Assembly (NCBI RefSeq): GCF_904426505.1
Contig: NZ_CAJGBN010000007.1
Coordinates: 38,293 to 102,292, forward strand
From: Rubrivivax sp. A210
GTDB taxonomy: Bacteria > Pseudomonadota > Gammaproteobacteria > Burkholderiales > Burkholderiaceae_C
DNA: 64,000 nt
Direction of reading: 5' to 3'
A program made the translations under genes and the position numbers. Position 1 is the first letter of the stretch; each line of letters opens with the position of its first letter. Shown one piece after another: positions 1 through 8,102 of this stretch. Below the pieces are notes generated by a model. It had not been told where the DNA came from, made no database searches, and saw nothing but the letters and a program-made list of their open reading frames with translations.

Positions 1-1
1 C

Positions 2-124
2 TCGGGTGCCGACGCCATGATCTCCATCGATCCCGACGCCGCCGGCGCGGCCGCGCCGCGCCCGATGGTGCTGATCCGGGGCCGTGGCTGCAGCGTGCTC
101 GCCAGCGCCAACTTCGTCTTCTGA
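2..124 (+). CDS. C-terminal end of a truncated secreted protein, possibly RTX-type
   Basis: An open frame enters from the left edge and stops with TGA at 122-124, giving the last 40 residues of a protein. The residues include a DAMISIDPDAAG stretch followed by a short hydrophobic strand pair and a terminal NFVF. This resembles the C-terminal end of calcium-binding proteins exported by type I secretion, where an Asp/Gly-rich strand precedes a hydrophobic C-terminus. The resemblance is weak because no GGxGxD repeat lies inside the window. The gene ends 17 bases before the next start, so it may be co-transcribed with the PEP-CTERM gene. The function cannot be assigned from this tail alone. Confidence 0.5.
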   Translation, partial: SGADAMISIDPDAAGAAAPRPMVLIRGRGCSVLASANFVF

Positions 125-141
125 GCCCGCGAGCGTCCATC

Positions 142-714
142 ATGCAAGCCTCCACCCTGGTTCGATGCGCCCGCGGCCTGCCGCCGGCATTGCTGCTGGC
201 CCTTCAGTTGACGCTGGGCGCGTCCGCGGCGCAGGCGGCGACGTTCAGCTTTGAAGGCGCCACCGATTCGGGGCCGCTGGCGGGCCTGACGTTCAGCGGC
301 AGCTTCGGCTACGACGAGCCCGTCGCCGGCTTCGACGGCAGCGTGGCGTTGCAGGCCTTCTTGCTGGATTTCGGCGGCCAGACCTACAGCCTGGCCACGG
401 CCGATGCCGGCACGCTGCCGGCAGCCGTCTTCGCCGCCGGCGGCTTTGTCGGCATCGACTTCCTGGACACGGGCTCGGCTGACCTGGCGCTGCGCCCGCA
501 AGTGCAGTTCACGGCCGGCTTCTTCGACCTGGGCCAGGCCTTCCTGAGCTACCAGGGCCGCGATGCGGCCGGCGCCACGCTGCTGGGCTTTGGCAGCTAC
601 AGCGTCAGCCCCGCGGCCAGCGCCGTGCCCGAGCCCGGCGGTCTGGCAATGGTGCTCGCCGGCCTGGGCGCGCTGGCGCTGCTGCGCCGGTCTCCGCTGC
701 ACGCGCTTCGCTGA
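142..714 (+). CDS. PEP-CTERM sorting-domain exoprotein
   Basis: This 190-residue protein begins with a Sec signal peptide of about 33 residues ending AAQAA. It has a compact beta-rich middle without a recognised domain. It finishes with the exosortase sorting signal: VPEP near residue 163, a hydrophobic helix, then a short Arg-containing tail. By family knowledge such proteins are recognised by exosortase at VPEP and delivered to the outer surface or extracellular matrix. Its role beyond that is unknown. It follows the truncated upstream gene closely, and the next gene faces it on the other strand. A second PEP-CTERM protein lies at 16184-17098, but no exosortase gene is in the window. Confidence 0.85.
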   Translation: MQASTLVRCARGLPPALLLALQLTLGASAAQAATFSFEGATDSGPLAGLTFSGSFGYDEPVAGFDGSVALQAFLLDFGGQTYSLATADAGTLPAAVFAAGGFVGIDFLDTGSADLALRPQVQFTAGFFDLGQAFLSYQGRDAAGATLLGFGSYSVSPAASAVPEPGGLAMVLAGLGALALLRRSPLHALR

Positions 715-726
715 CGGGCCCGCGCC

Positions 727-1302
727 TCACTTGTCGGCCACCGCCTCGGCCTGGATGCGCAGCATGACCTCCATGCGGAAGCCGTAGTCCTTGCCCATGT
801 CGAGCCCGAAATCGGCGCGGTTGAAGCTGGCCGTGGCATCGGTGCCGCAGTACTCGCGCTTGAGCATGGGATGCGGTATGCACTTGAAGCCGTTCATCGT
901 GAGCTCGACCGGCCGCGTCACGCCGTGCAGCGTCAGCTCTCCCGCGACCTTGGTCGGTGCGCCCTCGCGGAAGTCGGCGAAGCGGCCCTTGTAGGTGGCC
1001 GCCGGGTAGCGCTTGCTATCGAAGAAGTCCTTGCCGCGCGCCCACTTGTTCATCGCGTCCAGGCCGAAGTCCACGCTGGCCAAGTCTATCGTCACTTCGA
1101 GTGTGCCGGTGCCCGCCGCGCGATCCAGCGTGGCCTTGCCCTTGCTGCGGTTGAACTTGCCGCGCCACAGCGAGAGGCCCATGTGGTCGGCCTCGAAGCT
1201 CGGGAAGGTGTGGTTGGGGTCGAGCGTGTAGCTCAGGGTTTCGGCCTGCGCCTGGCTGGCCAGCGCGGACATTGCGAGAAGCAGGGCAGTCGGTCGGTAC
1301 AT
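727..1302 (-). CDS. YceI family periplasmic lipid-binding-like protein
   Basis: The product is 191 residues and starts at the ATG at 1302, behind a GAGGA ribosome-binding sequence. A signal peptide of about 20 residues ends AQA. The mature part carries the YceI lipocalin-like signature: a Y-x-LDPNHT start, then GKFNRSKGKATLD, a KFFDSxxYP-type segment (here KDFFDSKRYPAATYKG), GELTLHGVTRPVELT, and a C-terminal NRADFGLDMG. Family members bind isoprenoid chains or amides in a beta-barrel in the periplasm. The exact ligand is unknown. The length is typical. It is transcribed towards the PEP-CTERM gene, with only 12 bases between the two stops. Confidence 0.9.
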   Translation of the reverse strand: MYRPTALLLAMSALASQAQAETLSYTLDPNHTFPSFEADHMGLSLWRGKFNRSKGKATLDRAAGTGTLEVTIDLASVDFGLDAMNKWARGKDFFDSKRYPAATYKGRFADFREGAPTKVAGELTLHGVTRPVELTMNGFKCIPHPMLKREYCGTDATASFNRADFGLDMGKDYGFRMEVMLRIQAEAVADK

Positions 1303-1440
1303 GGCGATATCGTCCTCGAAGTGGATGGCGATGGCGTTCTGATGCTCCGCCGGCGCCACTTTTAACCGCAAAGCGACGGGCGCAGCCGGCTCAGGGTTGC
1401 CGCGCTGCGCCTGGCCTGAATGCATCCAGAATGCCGGCCC

Positions 1441-2862
1441 ATGACCCGCCTGCGCTGGCTTGCCCTGTTTGCCGTGGCCTGGCTGCTGGCCGGCACGGCC
1501 CTGGTGCGCTGGGACATCGCGCAGCGCCGCGACGCCTTCCAGGCCGAGGCGCGCACGGCCCACCGTTTGCTGTCGCAGCGCGCGGCCGAACTGGAGGCCG
1601 TGCTCGCCACGCTGGTGCTGCTGGCACCGCAGGCCGACGCCGAGGCCCGCCTGCCGGCGCTGGTTCCGCAGGTGCTGCGCGTGCAGCGGGGCGGCGATGC
1701 GGCAGCCGTGGCCTTGTCGCGCAGCCGCGGCCAGGCGGTGGTGGCGGGCTTCGACCCGGCGCTGCGGCAGTTCACGCTGCTGCAGGCCGCAGGCCCCGAG
1801 GCCGTGGCCCTGGTGGTGGGCATGGACCATTGGCTGCCGCGGGTCGACTGGCCCTATGCCGCCGCCGGCAAGGTGGCCGTGCGCCTGGTGCTGGGCGAAC
1901 AGGCCCTGGTCTTGAGCCCCGGCGCGCCGGCCCTGGGCGCCACCCCGGGCTTTCGCTTCGCCAAGACGCTGGGCCCACGCAGCCAGCCCTTCGAGTTGCA
2001 GGTGCAGCGCGCCACCGGCCCCGCCGACTGGCCGTGGGCGCCGCTGGCCGCGCTGGCCGCCGCCCTGGGCGCGGCCACGGCACTGGCTGCCACGCTGCAC
2101 CGCCAGCGCGGCGCGCGCCGCCGCGCCGAGGAGTTGCTGCGCCTGGACCGCGTGGCCCGTTTGAACACGCTGGGCGAAATGGCCGCCGGCCTGGCCCACG
2201 AACTGAACCAGCCGCTGACGGCCGTGCTGTCGGGCGCGCAGGCCGCGCGCCGCATGCTGGACGACGATGCCCCGGCGCCGCTGGTGGAAGCCCTGGATCT
2301 CACCGCCACCCAGGCCCGCCGCGCCGCCGACGTGGTGGCACGCCTGCGCAAGCGCCTGGAACAGCCCGAGGCCGCGCCGCCGCTGCAACCCCAGGATCTG
2401 CGCACCGTGGCGCAGCAGGCGCTGGCCTTGCTGCAACCCGAGTTCAGCGCCGCCGGCATCAACGTGCGGCTGCTCGGGCCAGCCTGCATCGTGCTGGCCG
2501 AGCCCGTGGCCCTGACGCAGATCATGCACAACCTGCTGCGCAACGCCTTGCAGGCCATGGCCGAAGTGCCGCCCCCCCGCAAGCGGCTGGACGTGGCACT
2601 GGCCCGGGGCGCATCCCACGGCGTGCTGGTGGTGCGCGACCACGGCACGGGCCTGGCGCCCGAAGTGCTGGCACGCCTGTTCCAGCCCTTCACCAGCACC
2701 AAGACCGGCGGCCTGGGCCTGGGCCTGAGCCTGAGCGAAAGCCTGGCCGTGGCCATGGGCGGCCGGCTCTCGGCGCAGAATCTGCGCCCCCACGGCGCCG
2801 AGTTCGCACTGTCCCTGCCCCTGGCAACCCCGCATGACCAGCCCGCTGATCCAGATCGTTGA
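1441..2862 (+). CDS. Sensor histidine kinase, FixL/DctB-like
   Basis: The 473-residue kinase has a transmembrane helix at about residues 5-22, a periplasmic sensor of roughly 170 residues without a recognised fold, and a second helix near 198-220. A HisKA domain follows, with the phosphorylated His at 253 in AAGLAHELNQPL, then a HATPase_c domain with N, G1 and G2 boxes (NLLRNALQAM, DHGTGL, GGLGLGLSL). It would phosphorylate the response regulator whose start overlaps its own 3' end by 29 bases. An ATG at 1420 is an alternative start, but 1441 places the first membrane helix at the N-terminus. The periplasmic sensor and the secreted HbpS-like protein two genes downstream suggest an extracytoplasmic signal. 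Confidence 0.88.
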   Translation: MTRLRWLALFAVAWLLAGTALVRWDIAQRRDAFQAEARTAHRLLSQRAAELEAVLATLVLLAPQADAEARLPALVPQVLRVQRGGDAAAVALSRSRGQAVVAGFDPALRQFTLLQAAGPEAVALVVGMDHWLPRVDWPYAAAGKVAVRLVLGEQALVLSPGAPALGATPGFRFAKTLGPRSQPFELQVQRATGPADWPWAPLAALAAALGAATALAATLHRQRGARRRAEELLRLDRVARLNTLGEMAAGLAHELNQPLTAVLSGAQAARRMLDDDAPAPLVEALDLTATQARRAADVVARLRKRLEQPEAAPPLQPQDLRTVAQQALALLQPEFSAAGINVRLLGPACIVLAEPVALTQIMHNLLRNALQAMAEVPPPRKRLDVALARGASHGVLVVRDHGTGLAPEVLARLFQPFTSTKTGGLGLGLSLSESLAVAMGGRLSAQNLRPHGAEFALSLPLATPHDQPADPDR

Positions 2863-3442
2863 CGACGACGAAGGCGTGCGCCGCAGCCTGGCGCTGCTGA
2901 TAGGCAGCGTGGGCCTGCGCACGGTGGAGTGGGCCGACCCGCTGGCCTTTTTGCAGGGCTTCGACCGCGAGGCCGTGGGCGCCCTGGTGCTGGATGTGCG
3001 CATGCCGGGCCTCTCGGGCATCACCCTGCTGGAGCGCCTGCTGGCCGAAGGCGTGGACCAGCCGGTGGTCATGCTCACCGGCCACGGCACGGTGGAGCTG
3101 TGCCGGCGCGCCTTCAAGGCCGGCGCCGCCGAGTTCCTGGAAAAACCGGTGCATGACGAGCGCCTGCTCGAAGCCTTGCACGACGCTGTGCGCCGCCACG
3201 TCGCCACGCGCCAGCGCCTGGCCGCCGACCGTGCCGCGCAGGAGCGCCTGGCCCGGCTGTCGGAACGCGAGCGCGAGGTGCTGGTGCAGGTGGTGCGCGG
3301 CGACACGGCCAAGCAGGTGGCACGGACCCTGGGCCTGTCGCCGCGCACGGTGGAATCGCACCGTGCCAATGCCGCGGAAAAGCTGGGCACCGAATCGCTG
3401 GCGCAGCTGATCCGCCTGTACGGCGCCGCCCTCGACCCCTAG
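2834..3442 (+). CDS. Response regulator, FixJ/NarL type (receiver plus LuxR HTH)
   Basis: This 202-residue regulator has an N-terminal receiver with acidic pocket DDDE at 10-13 and the phospho-acceptor Asp54 in LVLDVRMPG. The conserved Thr and Lys are seen in VVMLTGHG and FLEKPVHD. A C-terminal LuxR-type helix-turn-helix (LSEREREVLVQVV to PRTVESHRANAAEKL) binds DNA. The ATG lies inside the kinase gene, so the pair is translationally coupled. The layout matches the FixJ/TodT family, which activates transcription after phosphorylation. Likely targets are the genes directly downstream, the GlcG/HbpS-like protein first. That is inference from position; no operator was recognised. Confidence 0.92.
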   Translation: MTSPLIQIVDDDEGVRRSLALLIGSVGLRTVEWADPLAFLQGFDREAVGALVLDVRMPGLSGITLLERLLAEGVDQPVVMLTGHGTVELCRRAFKAGAAEFLEKPVHDERLLEALHDAVRRHVATRQRLAADRAAQERLARLSEREREVLVQVVRGDTAKQVARTLGLSPRTVESHRANAAEKLGTESLAQLIRLYGAALDP

Positions 3443-3543
3443 CGATCCGTAAATCTACGCAGCGCGGCGCGTGCGCGGCCGGATGGCGGGCGCGGCGACG
3501 TCTTTCTACAGTGGCGTCACCCCATTCCAACAAGGAGATGCCC

Positions 3544-4062
3544 GTGAACAAGACCCCTGCCTTGCTGACCGTTCTGGCCCTGGCCCTGACTGCGGCGACG
3601 GCCCACGCCAACGGCAACGGCAACGCCCCGGCGCAGGCCGTGCGCACCGAGCGAAACATGTCGCTGGCCCTGGCCACGCAACTGGCGCAGGCCAGTGTGG
3701 CCAACTGCGCCGCCCATGGCTACGCCGTCACCGCCACCGTGGTCGACCGCGCCGGCAGCGTGCGGGCCGTCGCCCGTGCCGACAATGCCGGCCCCCACAC
3801 CCTGGACGCCAGCGCGGCCAAGGCCTACACCTCGGCCTCGGCCAGGAACAACACGCTGGCCATGATGGAGGCGGCGCAGAAGAACCCGGCCGCCGCCAAC
3901 CTGGTACACATCCCCGGCTTCCTGCTGCTGGGCGGCGGCGTGCCGGTGCGCGCGGGGCAGGAGGTGATAGGCGCCATCGGCGTCGGTGGCGCGCCCGGCG
4001 GCAATCTGGACGAGCAGTGCGCCACGGCCGCGCTGGACCAGCACAAGTGGCAGCTGCAGTGA
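3544..4062 (+). CDS. Secreted GlcG/HbpS family (haem-binding-like) protein
   Basis: The 172-residue product has a signal peptide of about 22 residues ending AHA. The mature domain is of the GlcG/HbpS (DUF336) type, with the AVARADNAGPHTLDASAAKAYT segment split over the usual helix, and IPGFLLLGGGVPVR followed by GAIGVGGAPGG. Start choice: AAGGAG at 3532-3537 sits directly against the ATG at 3538 but six bases from the GTG at 3544, so GTG is preferred. In Streptomyces, HbpS binds haem outside the cell and modulates the SenS/SenR two-component system. Here a kinase/regulator pair lies directly upstream, so a similar accessory sensor role is plausible but unproven. Confidence 0.85.
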   Translation: MNKTPALLTVLALALTAATAHANGNGNAPAQAVRTERNMSLALATQLAQASVANCAAHGYAVTATVVDRAGSVRAVARADNAGPHTLDASAAKAYTSASARNNTLAMMEAAQKNPAAANLVHIPGFLLLGGGVPVRAGQEVIGAIGVGGAPGGNLDEQCATAALDQHKWQLQ

Positions 4063-4838
4063 AGCCCGCTGCGCCGCGGCCTTGGGGTCATCCCGGCCCG
4101 AACCCGTGTGCCGGGCGCAGCGCGCACCGCGTGGCCCGGGCTGCCTTGTGGATGGCCCTGCAAGTCGCGGTGCTGGCCCTGGCGCCCGCCCACCCCGCGC
4201 TGGCCCAGGTGTCGCCCACAGCGGCGGAAGCCGCGGCCTACGGCGGCCTGCACAAGGCAGCCTGGACCGGCGACGTGGCCACCATCGAACGCCTGGCGGC
4301 CCAGCCCGGCGCCAAGGCGCAGCTGGAGGCGCGCGACCCGCAGGGCCGCACGCCGCTGCATGTGGCCAGCTTCGCGCGCCAGCGCGGCGCCGTGCGGGCG
4401 CTGCTGAAGGCCGGTGCCGACACCGCCGCACTGGAAGGCGGCCGCTACGACGCCGTGACCATTGCCGCCGTGGCGGGCGACGATGAGACGCTGGTCCTGC
4501 TGCTGGCCGGCGGCGCCAGCGCCAAGCTGGTGACCAGCCGCTACGACGGCACGGCGCTCATCGCCGCCGCCCACCTGGGCCACGAAGGCGTGGTGCGCCA
4601 GCTGATCAAGGCCGGTGCGCCGCTGGACCATGTCAACAACCTGCACTGGACCGCGCTGATCGAAGCCGTGGTGCTGGGCGATGGCGGCCCGCGACACCAG
4701 GGTGTGGTGCGCGAGCTTCTGGCCGCGGGCGCCAGCCGCGAGCTGGCCGACCGTGGAGGCCAGACGCCGTTGCAACTGGCGCGCGCCCACGGCTATGCAG
4801 TCATGGTGCGCCTGCTGGAAACGCCGGCGGCACGCTGA
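4059..4838 (+). CDS. Exported ankyrin-repeat protein
   Basis: The frame opens with GTG at 4059, overlapping the TGA of the HbpS-like gene, and ATG at 4152 is the alternative start. The N-terminus contains a hydrophobic export signal ending ALAQ. Four to five ankyrin repeats follow (GLHKAAWTGDVATIERL, GRTPLHVASFARQRGAVRALLKAGA, GTALIAAAHLGHEGVVRQLIKAGA, QTPLQLARAHGYAVMVRLL). Ankyrin repeats bind proteins, and periplasmic versions in proteobacteria are often linked to oxidative-stress proteins. The stop-start overlap suggests it works with the HbpS-like protein. Its target is unknown. The start is uncertain because no strong ribosome-binding site precedes either candidate. Confidence 0.8.
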   Translation: MKPAAPRPWGHPGPNPCAGRSAHRVARAALWMALQVAVLALAPAHPALAQVSPTAAEAAAYGGLHKAAWTGDVATIERLAAQPGAKAQLEARDPQGRTPLHVASFARQRGAVRALLKAGADTAALEGGRYDAVTIAAVAGDDETLVLLLAGGASAKLVTSRYDGTALIAAAHLGHEGVVRQLIKAGAPLDHVNNLHWTALIEAVVLGDGGPRHQGVVRELLAAGASRELADRGGQTPLQLARAHGYAVMVRLLETPAAR

Positions 4839-4868
4839 GGCCGGCCAGGGCGGGCGTGTGTCCGCGCG

Positions 4869-5588
4869 CTACCGGCCTGCGCTGGCCGCGCCGGAGGCAG
4901 CCGCTGCCGCGACCAAAGGCGCAGCCAGGCGGGCCTCGAAATCGCCCGGGGCCACGTACTGCAGCACGCTCTTGCGGTCGGGGGCCACGCTGGCCACCAG
5001 GCCGCGCTCGGGGTAGAGCAGGGCGCGCCCGCCGCCGGGCGGGTCCAGCACCCGGGCAGGCATGCCGAAGCGCAGCTGCACGTCTTCCTGCGACAGGCGC
5101 GCGGTGGGCACGAAGCTCAGGCCCGACAGCAGGGCGCTGCGGGCCTGCTCGCGGTCGGCGGGCAGCAGCTCGAAGCGGCGCACGCCGCCTTCCATCGCCA
5201 CGGAGCGTGGTGCGCCTTCGCGCCAGCGCAGCAACTGCGCCGGCGGCACCTCGAAGGCCAGCACCAGCCGGCCCGAGACAAAGCCGGCTCTGAAGGGATC
5301 GGCCAGCGCCTCCAGCGCACCCACCTCGCCGACCCTGGCCACCAGGGCCACCTGCAGGCTGTCGCCGAGCACGTCCTGAGCCTCGGCCAGCCTGGTGCGG
5401 CCGACAGCCAGGCCGAACACCTGCAGGCTGCCGTCCTCGCCCACCCGGGTCTGCCAGGGCAGGCCCATTTCAGCGGCGGGCGATGCCGCCTGCGGCTTGC
5501 CTTGCAGTGCCTGCCAGAAGGGCAGGGCGGTGAGGGTCAGCAGGACGAGGGCGCCGAGGGCAAGGGCCAGCCGGAGGGGGTGTTTCAT
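4869..5588 (-). CDS. Hypothetical membrane-anchored or periplasmic protein
   Basis: I do not recognise a family in this 239-residue product. The start at 5588 (MKHPLRL) puts a single hydrophobic helix at residues 5-24, followed by a proline/alanine linker and an extracytoplasmic domain. A region near residues 90-130 mentions a predicted groove (LALADPFRAGF then VSGRLVLAFEVP). A C-terminal part reads DVQLRFGMPARVLDPPGG, which resembles outer-membrane assembly or SmpA-type 'G-P-P' elements only loosely. It runs convergently with the ankyrin gene and is divergent from the arsenic operon, whose promoter region it abuts. It looks like a real gene by codon use; function is unknown. Confidence 0.7.
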   Translation of the reverse strand: MKHPLRLALALGALVLLTLTALPFWQALQGKPQAASPAAEMGLPWQTRVGEDGSLQVFGLAVGRTRLAEAQDVLGDSLQVALVARVGEVGALEALADPFRAGFVSGRLVLAFEVPPAQLLRWREGAPRSVAMEGGVRRFELLPADREQARSALLSGLSFVPTARLSQEDVQLRFGMPARVLDPPGGGRALLYPERGLVASVAPDRKSVLQYVAPGDFEARLAAPLVAAAAASGAASAGR

Positions 5589-5655
5589 GCGGGGGCATTC
5601 TCGCGGCTGGCGGATGCAGGGGTCTGCGGGGTGGCCGGCGCTCAACCTACGCAGC

Positions 5656-5684
5656 CTGTGGCCGCGGCGTCACGCAACCGTCAT
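5656..5684 (+). promoter_or_regulatory. Phased PhoB-like half-sites upstream of the arsenic operon
   Basis: Three heptamers sit exactly 11 bp apart: CTGTGGC at 5656, GCGTCAC at 5667 and CCGTCAT at 5678. The known PhoB box is CTGTCAT-N4-CTGTCAT in direct orientation, so the last two are a good match in a GC-rich genome. They lie 66 bases before the GAPDH start, a suitable distance for an activator overlapping the -35 region. PhoB binding is inferred. Confidence 0.55.
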
Positions 5685-5695
5685 CTCTGGACCTC

Positions 5696-5708
5696 ATCAT
5701 TCGATGAT
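5696..5708. promoter_or_regulatory. Inverted repeat, candidate ArsR operator
   Basis: ATCAT and ATGAT flank a 3-base spacer (TCG) in an otherwise rare AT-rich patch between the Pho-like sites and the GAPDH start. Its position over the expected core promoter fits repression by the operon's own ArsR. The identity of the bound protein is inferred. Confidence 0.4.
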
Positions 5709-5749
5709 TGTTGAACAGTAGCGCAAACCAGCAAGCGGGAAGGGTAGCC

Positions 5750-6793
5750 ATGAGAGTCGGTATCAACGGAATGGGCCGCATCGGCCGTCTGGCCCTGCGT
5801 GCGGCCCTGGGGGCCGCCGAGCGTCCGCTGGACGATCCACGCGCCGGCAACCGGCTGGAGGTGGTACACCTCAACGAGCTCAAGGGCGGCGCCGCAGCCA
5901 CCGCCCATTTGCTGGAGTTCGACAGCGTGCAGGGCCGCTGGCGCGCCGGCATCGCCGCCGCGGGCGCGGGCGCCATCCGCATTGGTGAGCGCGAGTTGTC
6001 GTTCTCGTCGCACGCCACGGCGGCCGAGATCCCCTGGGGTGACCTGGGTGTCGATGTGGTGCTGGAGTGCACCGGCAAGTTCCTCACGCCCGAGACGCTG
6101 CAAAGCCACCTGGACCGCGGCGCCAAGCGCGTGATCGTGGCCGCGCCGGTGAAGGTAGGCGATGTGCTCAACATCGTGGTCGGCATCAACCACGGGCTGT
6201 ACGAGCCGGCCCGGCACCGCATCGTCACCGCCGCCTCCTGCACCACCAACTGCCTGGCGCCGGTGGTGAAGGTGGTGCATGAGGCCATAGGCATACGCCA
6301 CGGCCAGATCACCACCATCCACGACCCCACCAACACCAATTTGATGGTCGACGCGCCGCACAAGGATTTGCGCCGCGCCCGCAGCGCCATGCTGAGCCTG
6401 GCGCCCACCACTACCGGCAGCGCCACCGCCATCGCGCTGATCTACCCCGAGCTGAAGGGCAAGCTCAACGGCCATGCGGTGCGCGCGCCGGTGCTGAACG
6501 CCTCGCTCACCGACTGCGTGTTCGAGCTGAAGCGCGAGACCACGGCCGAAGAGGTGAATCAGCTCTTCGCCGAGGCCGCCAAGGGCGCGCTGGCCGGCAT
6601 CCTGGGCTATGAAGAGCGCCCGCTGGTCAGCGCCGACTACGCCCGCGACACGCGCAGCAGCATCGTCGATGCGCCGTCGACGATGGTCACCGACGGCACG
6701 CTGCTCAAGGTCTATGCCTGGTACGACAACGAGATGGGCTACGCCTGCCGCATGGTCGACCTGGCCTGCCATATGCAGCAGCAAGGTCTGTGA
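5750..6793 (+). CDS. ArsJ-associated glyceraldehyde-3-phosphate dehydrogenase
   Basis: This 347-residue enzyme has the NAD-binding [14 protein letters not shown] motif at the N-terminus and the catalytic Cys164 in AASCTTNC. The FDSVQGRW segment at 57-64 and the direct arsJ neighbour mark it as the arsenic-linked GAPDH rather than the glycolytic one. By family knowledge it uses arsenate in place of phosphate to turn glyceraldehyde-3-phosphate into unstable 1-arseno-3-phosphoglycerate, which ArsJ exports; the product decays outside the cell. The start at 5750 removes a 14-residue upstream extension with no ribosome-binding support. It is the first gene of a four-gene operon, with 16 bases before arsJ. 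No arsenate reductase (arsC) is present. Confidence 0.92.
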   Translation: MRVGINGMGRIGRLALRAALGAAERPLDDPRAGNRLEVVHLNELKGGAAATAHLLEFDSVQGRWRAGIAAAGAGAIRIGERELSFSSHATAAEIPWGDLGVDVVLECTGKFLTPETLQSHLDRGAKRVIVAAPVKVGDVLNIVVGINHGLYEPARHRIVTAASCTTNCLAPVVKVVHEAIGIRHGQITTIHDPTNTNLMVDAPHKDLRRARSAMLSLAPTTTGSATAIALIYPELKGKLNGHAVRAPVLNASLTDCVFELKRETTAEEVNQLFAEAAKGALAGILGYEERPLVSADYARDTRSSIVDAPSTMVTDGTLLKVYAWYDNEMGYACRMVDLACHMQQQGL

Positions 6794-6809
6794 GCGGAGC
6801 GCCGCGCGC

Positions 6810-8102
6810 ATGAACACCGGCACCCGCAACTACGCCATCGTCACGGCCGCCTACTGGGGCTTCACGCTCAGCGACGGCGCGCTGCGCATGCTGGTGCTGC
6901 TGCACTTCTACCGCCTGGGCTACTCGCCCTTCACGCTGGCCTTTCTCTTCCTGCTCTATGAGGCCATGGGCGTGGTGGCCAACCTCATCGGCGGCTGGCT
7001 GGCCACGCGCTATGGCATCAAGCGCATGCTCAGCGTGGGCCTCTTCACCGAGATCAGCGGCTTTCTGCTGATGTCGGCGCTGTCGCCGTCGTGGTCGGCC
7101 GCGCTGTCGGTGGCCTGGGTCGTGGGCGCCCAGGGCATTTGCGGCGTCGCCAAGGATCTGACCAAGACCGCCAGCAAGTCGGCCATCAAGGCCACGGCGG
7201 GCGAGGCTTCGGGCCAGCTCTTCAAGTGGGTGGCCTTCTTCACCGGCAGCAAGAACGCGATGAAGGGCGTGGGCTTCTTCCTCGGCGGCCTGCTGCTGCA
7301 GGGGCTGGGCTTCCAGGCTGCGCTGTGGACGCTGGCCGGCCTCCTGGCGCTGGTCTTCGTCGGCGTGGTGAGCTTCGTGCCGCCGCTGATGGGCAAGAGC
7401 AAGGCCTCGAAGTCGGCCAAGGAGTTGTTCGCCAAGAACCGCGGCATCAACCTGCTGGCCGCCGCGCGGGTGGCGCTTTTCGGTGCGCGCGACGTGTGGT
7501 TCGTGGTCGGCGTGCCGGTCTTCCTCTATGCCTCGGGCTGGAACTTCACCATGGTCAGCGGCTTCGTGGCGGCCTGGACCATAGGCTATGGCGTGGTGCA
7601 GGCCTTGGCACCCGCCCTCATCCGGCGCAGCGACGATGGTCTCAGCACCGAGGTGCCGGCCGCGCGCCTGTGGTCGGCGCTGCTGGCCGTCGTGCCCGCA
7701 GCCCTGGCCGTGCTGGTGGCGATGAAAGTGCCGAACCTGGAATGGGTGGTGGTCGCCGGGCTCGCCCTGTTCGGCTTTGCCTTCGCCGTCAATTCCTCGG
7801 TGCATTCCTACCTGGTGCTGGCCTATGCCGGCTCGGAGAAGGCGGCCGAGGATGTCGGCTTCTATTACGCCGCCAATGCGCTGGGCCGCTTCTTCGGCAC
7901 CCTGCTGTCGGGCCTGCTCTACCAGTGGGGCGGGCTGCTGTTCTCGCTGGCCGGGTCGGCCGCCATGCTCGCCGCCTGCTGGCTGGTGACGCTGGCGCTG
8001 CCGGCCACGGCCCCGGGCCGTCGTTTGTCGGCGCTGCCTGGCGACGGCGCCGGTGCGGTGACCACCGCCGACGCGACGGCCCGCGTGAAGGTCCGGCCAT
8101 GA
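6810..8102 (+). CDS. arsJ: Organoarsenical efflux MFS transporter ArsJ
   Basis: The 430-residue protein is a major-facilitator permease with about 12 transmembrane helices. Its N-terminus reads NYAIVTAAYWGFTLSDG and continues with the ArsJ-typical ALRMLVLLHFYRLGYSPF stretch. A cytoplasmic loop KDLTKTASKSAIK is also characteristic. Family members extrude 1-arseno-3-phosphoglycerate made by the adjacent GAPDH, giving arsenate resistance without reduction. The gene starts 16 bases after GAPDH, and its TGA overlaps the ATG of arsR (ATGA), so the three are translationally linked. The length is normal and no key segment is missing. Confidence 0.93.
   Translation: MNTGTRNYAIVTAAYWGFTLSDGALRMLVLLHFYRLGYSPFTLAFLFLLYEAMGVVANLIGGWLATRYGIKRMLSVGLFTEISGFLLMSALSPSWSAALSVAWVVGAQGICGVAKDLTKTASKSAIKATAGEASGQLFKWVAFFTGSKNAMKGVGFFLGGLLLQGLGFQAALWTLAGLLALVFVGVVSFVPPLMGKSKASKSAKELFAKNRGINLLAAARVALFGARDVWFVVGVPVFLYASGWNFTMVSGFVAAWTIGYGVVQALAPALIRRSDDGLSTEVPAARLWSALLAVVPAALAVLVAMKVPNLEWVVVAGLALFGFAFAVNSSVHSYLVLAYAGSEKAAEDVGFYYAANALGRFFGTLLSGLLYQWGGLLFSLAGSAAMLAACWLVTLALPATAPGRRLSALPGDGAGAVTTADATARVKVRP

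Noticed and set aside
727..3390. 887-residue minus-strand open frame covering the YceI gene and the two-component genes
   Set aside because: Only its last 191 residues (YceI) are a real protein; the rest is antisense to the kinase and regulator, with low-complexity composition.
3538..3540. ATG at 3538 as start of the HbpS-like gene
   Set aside because: The ribosome-binding AAGGAG touches this ATG with no spacer; GTG at 3544 has six bases.
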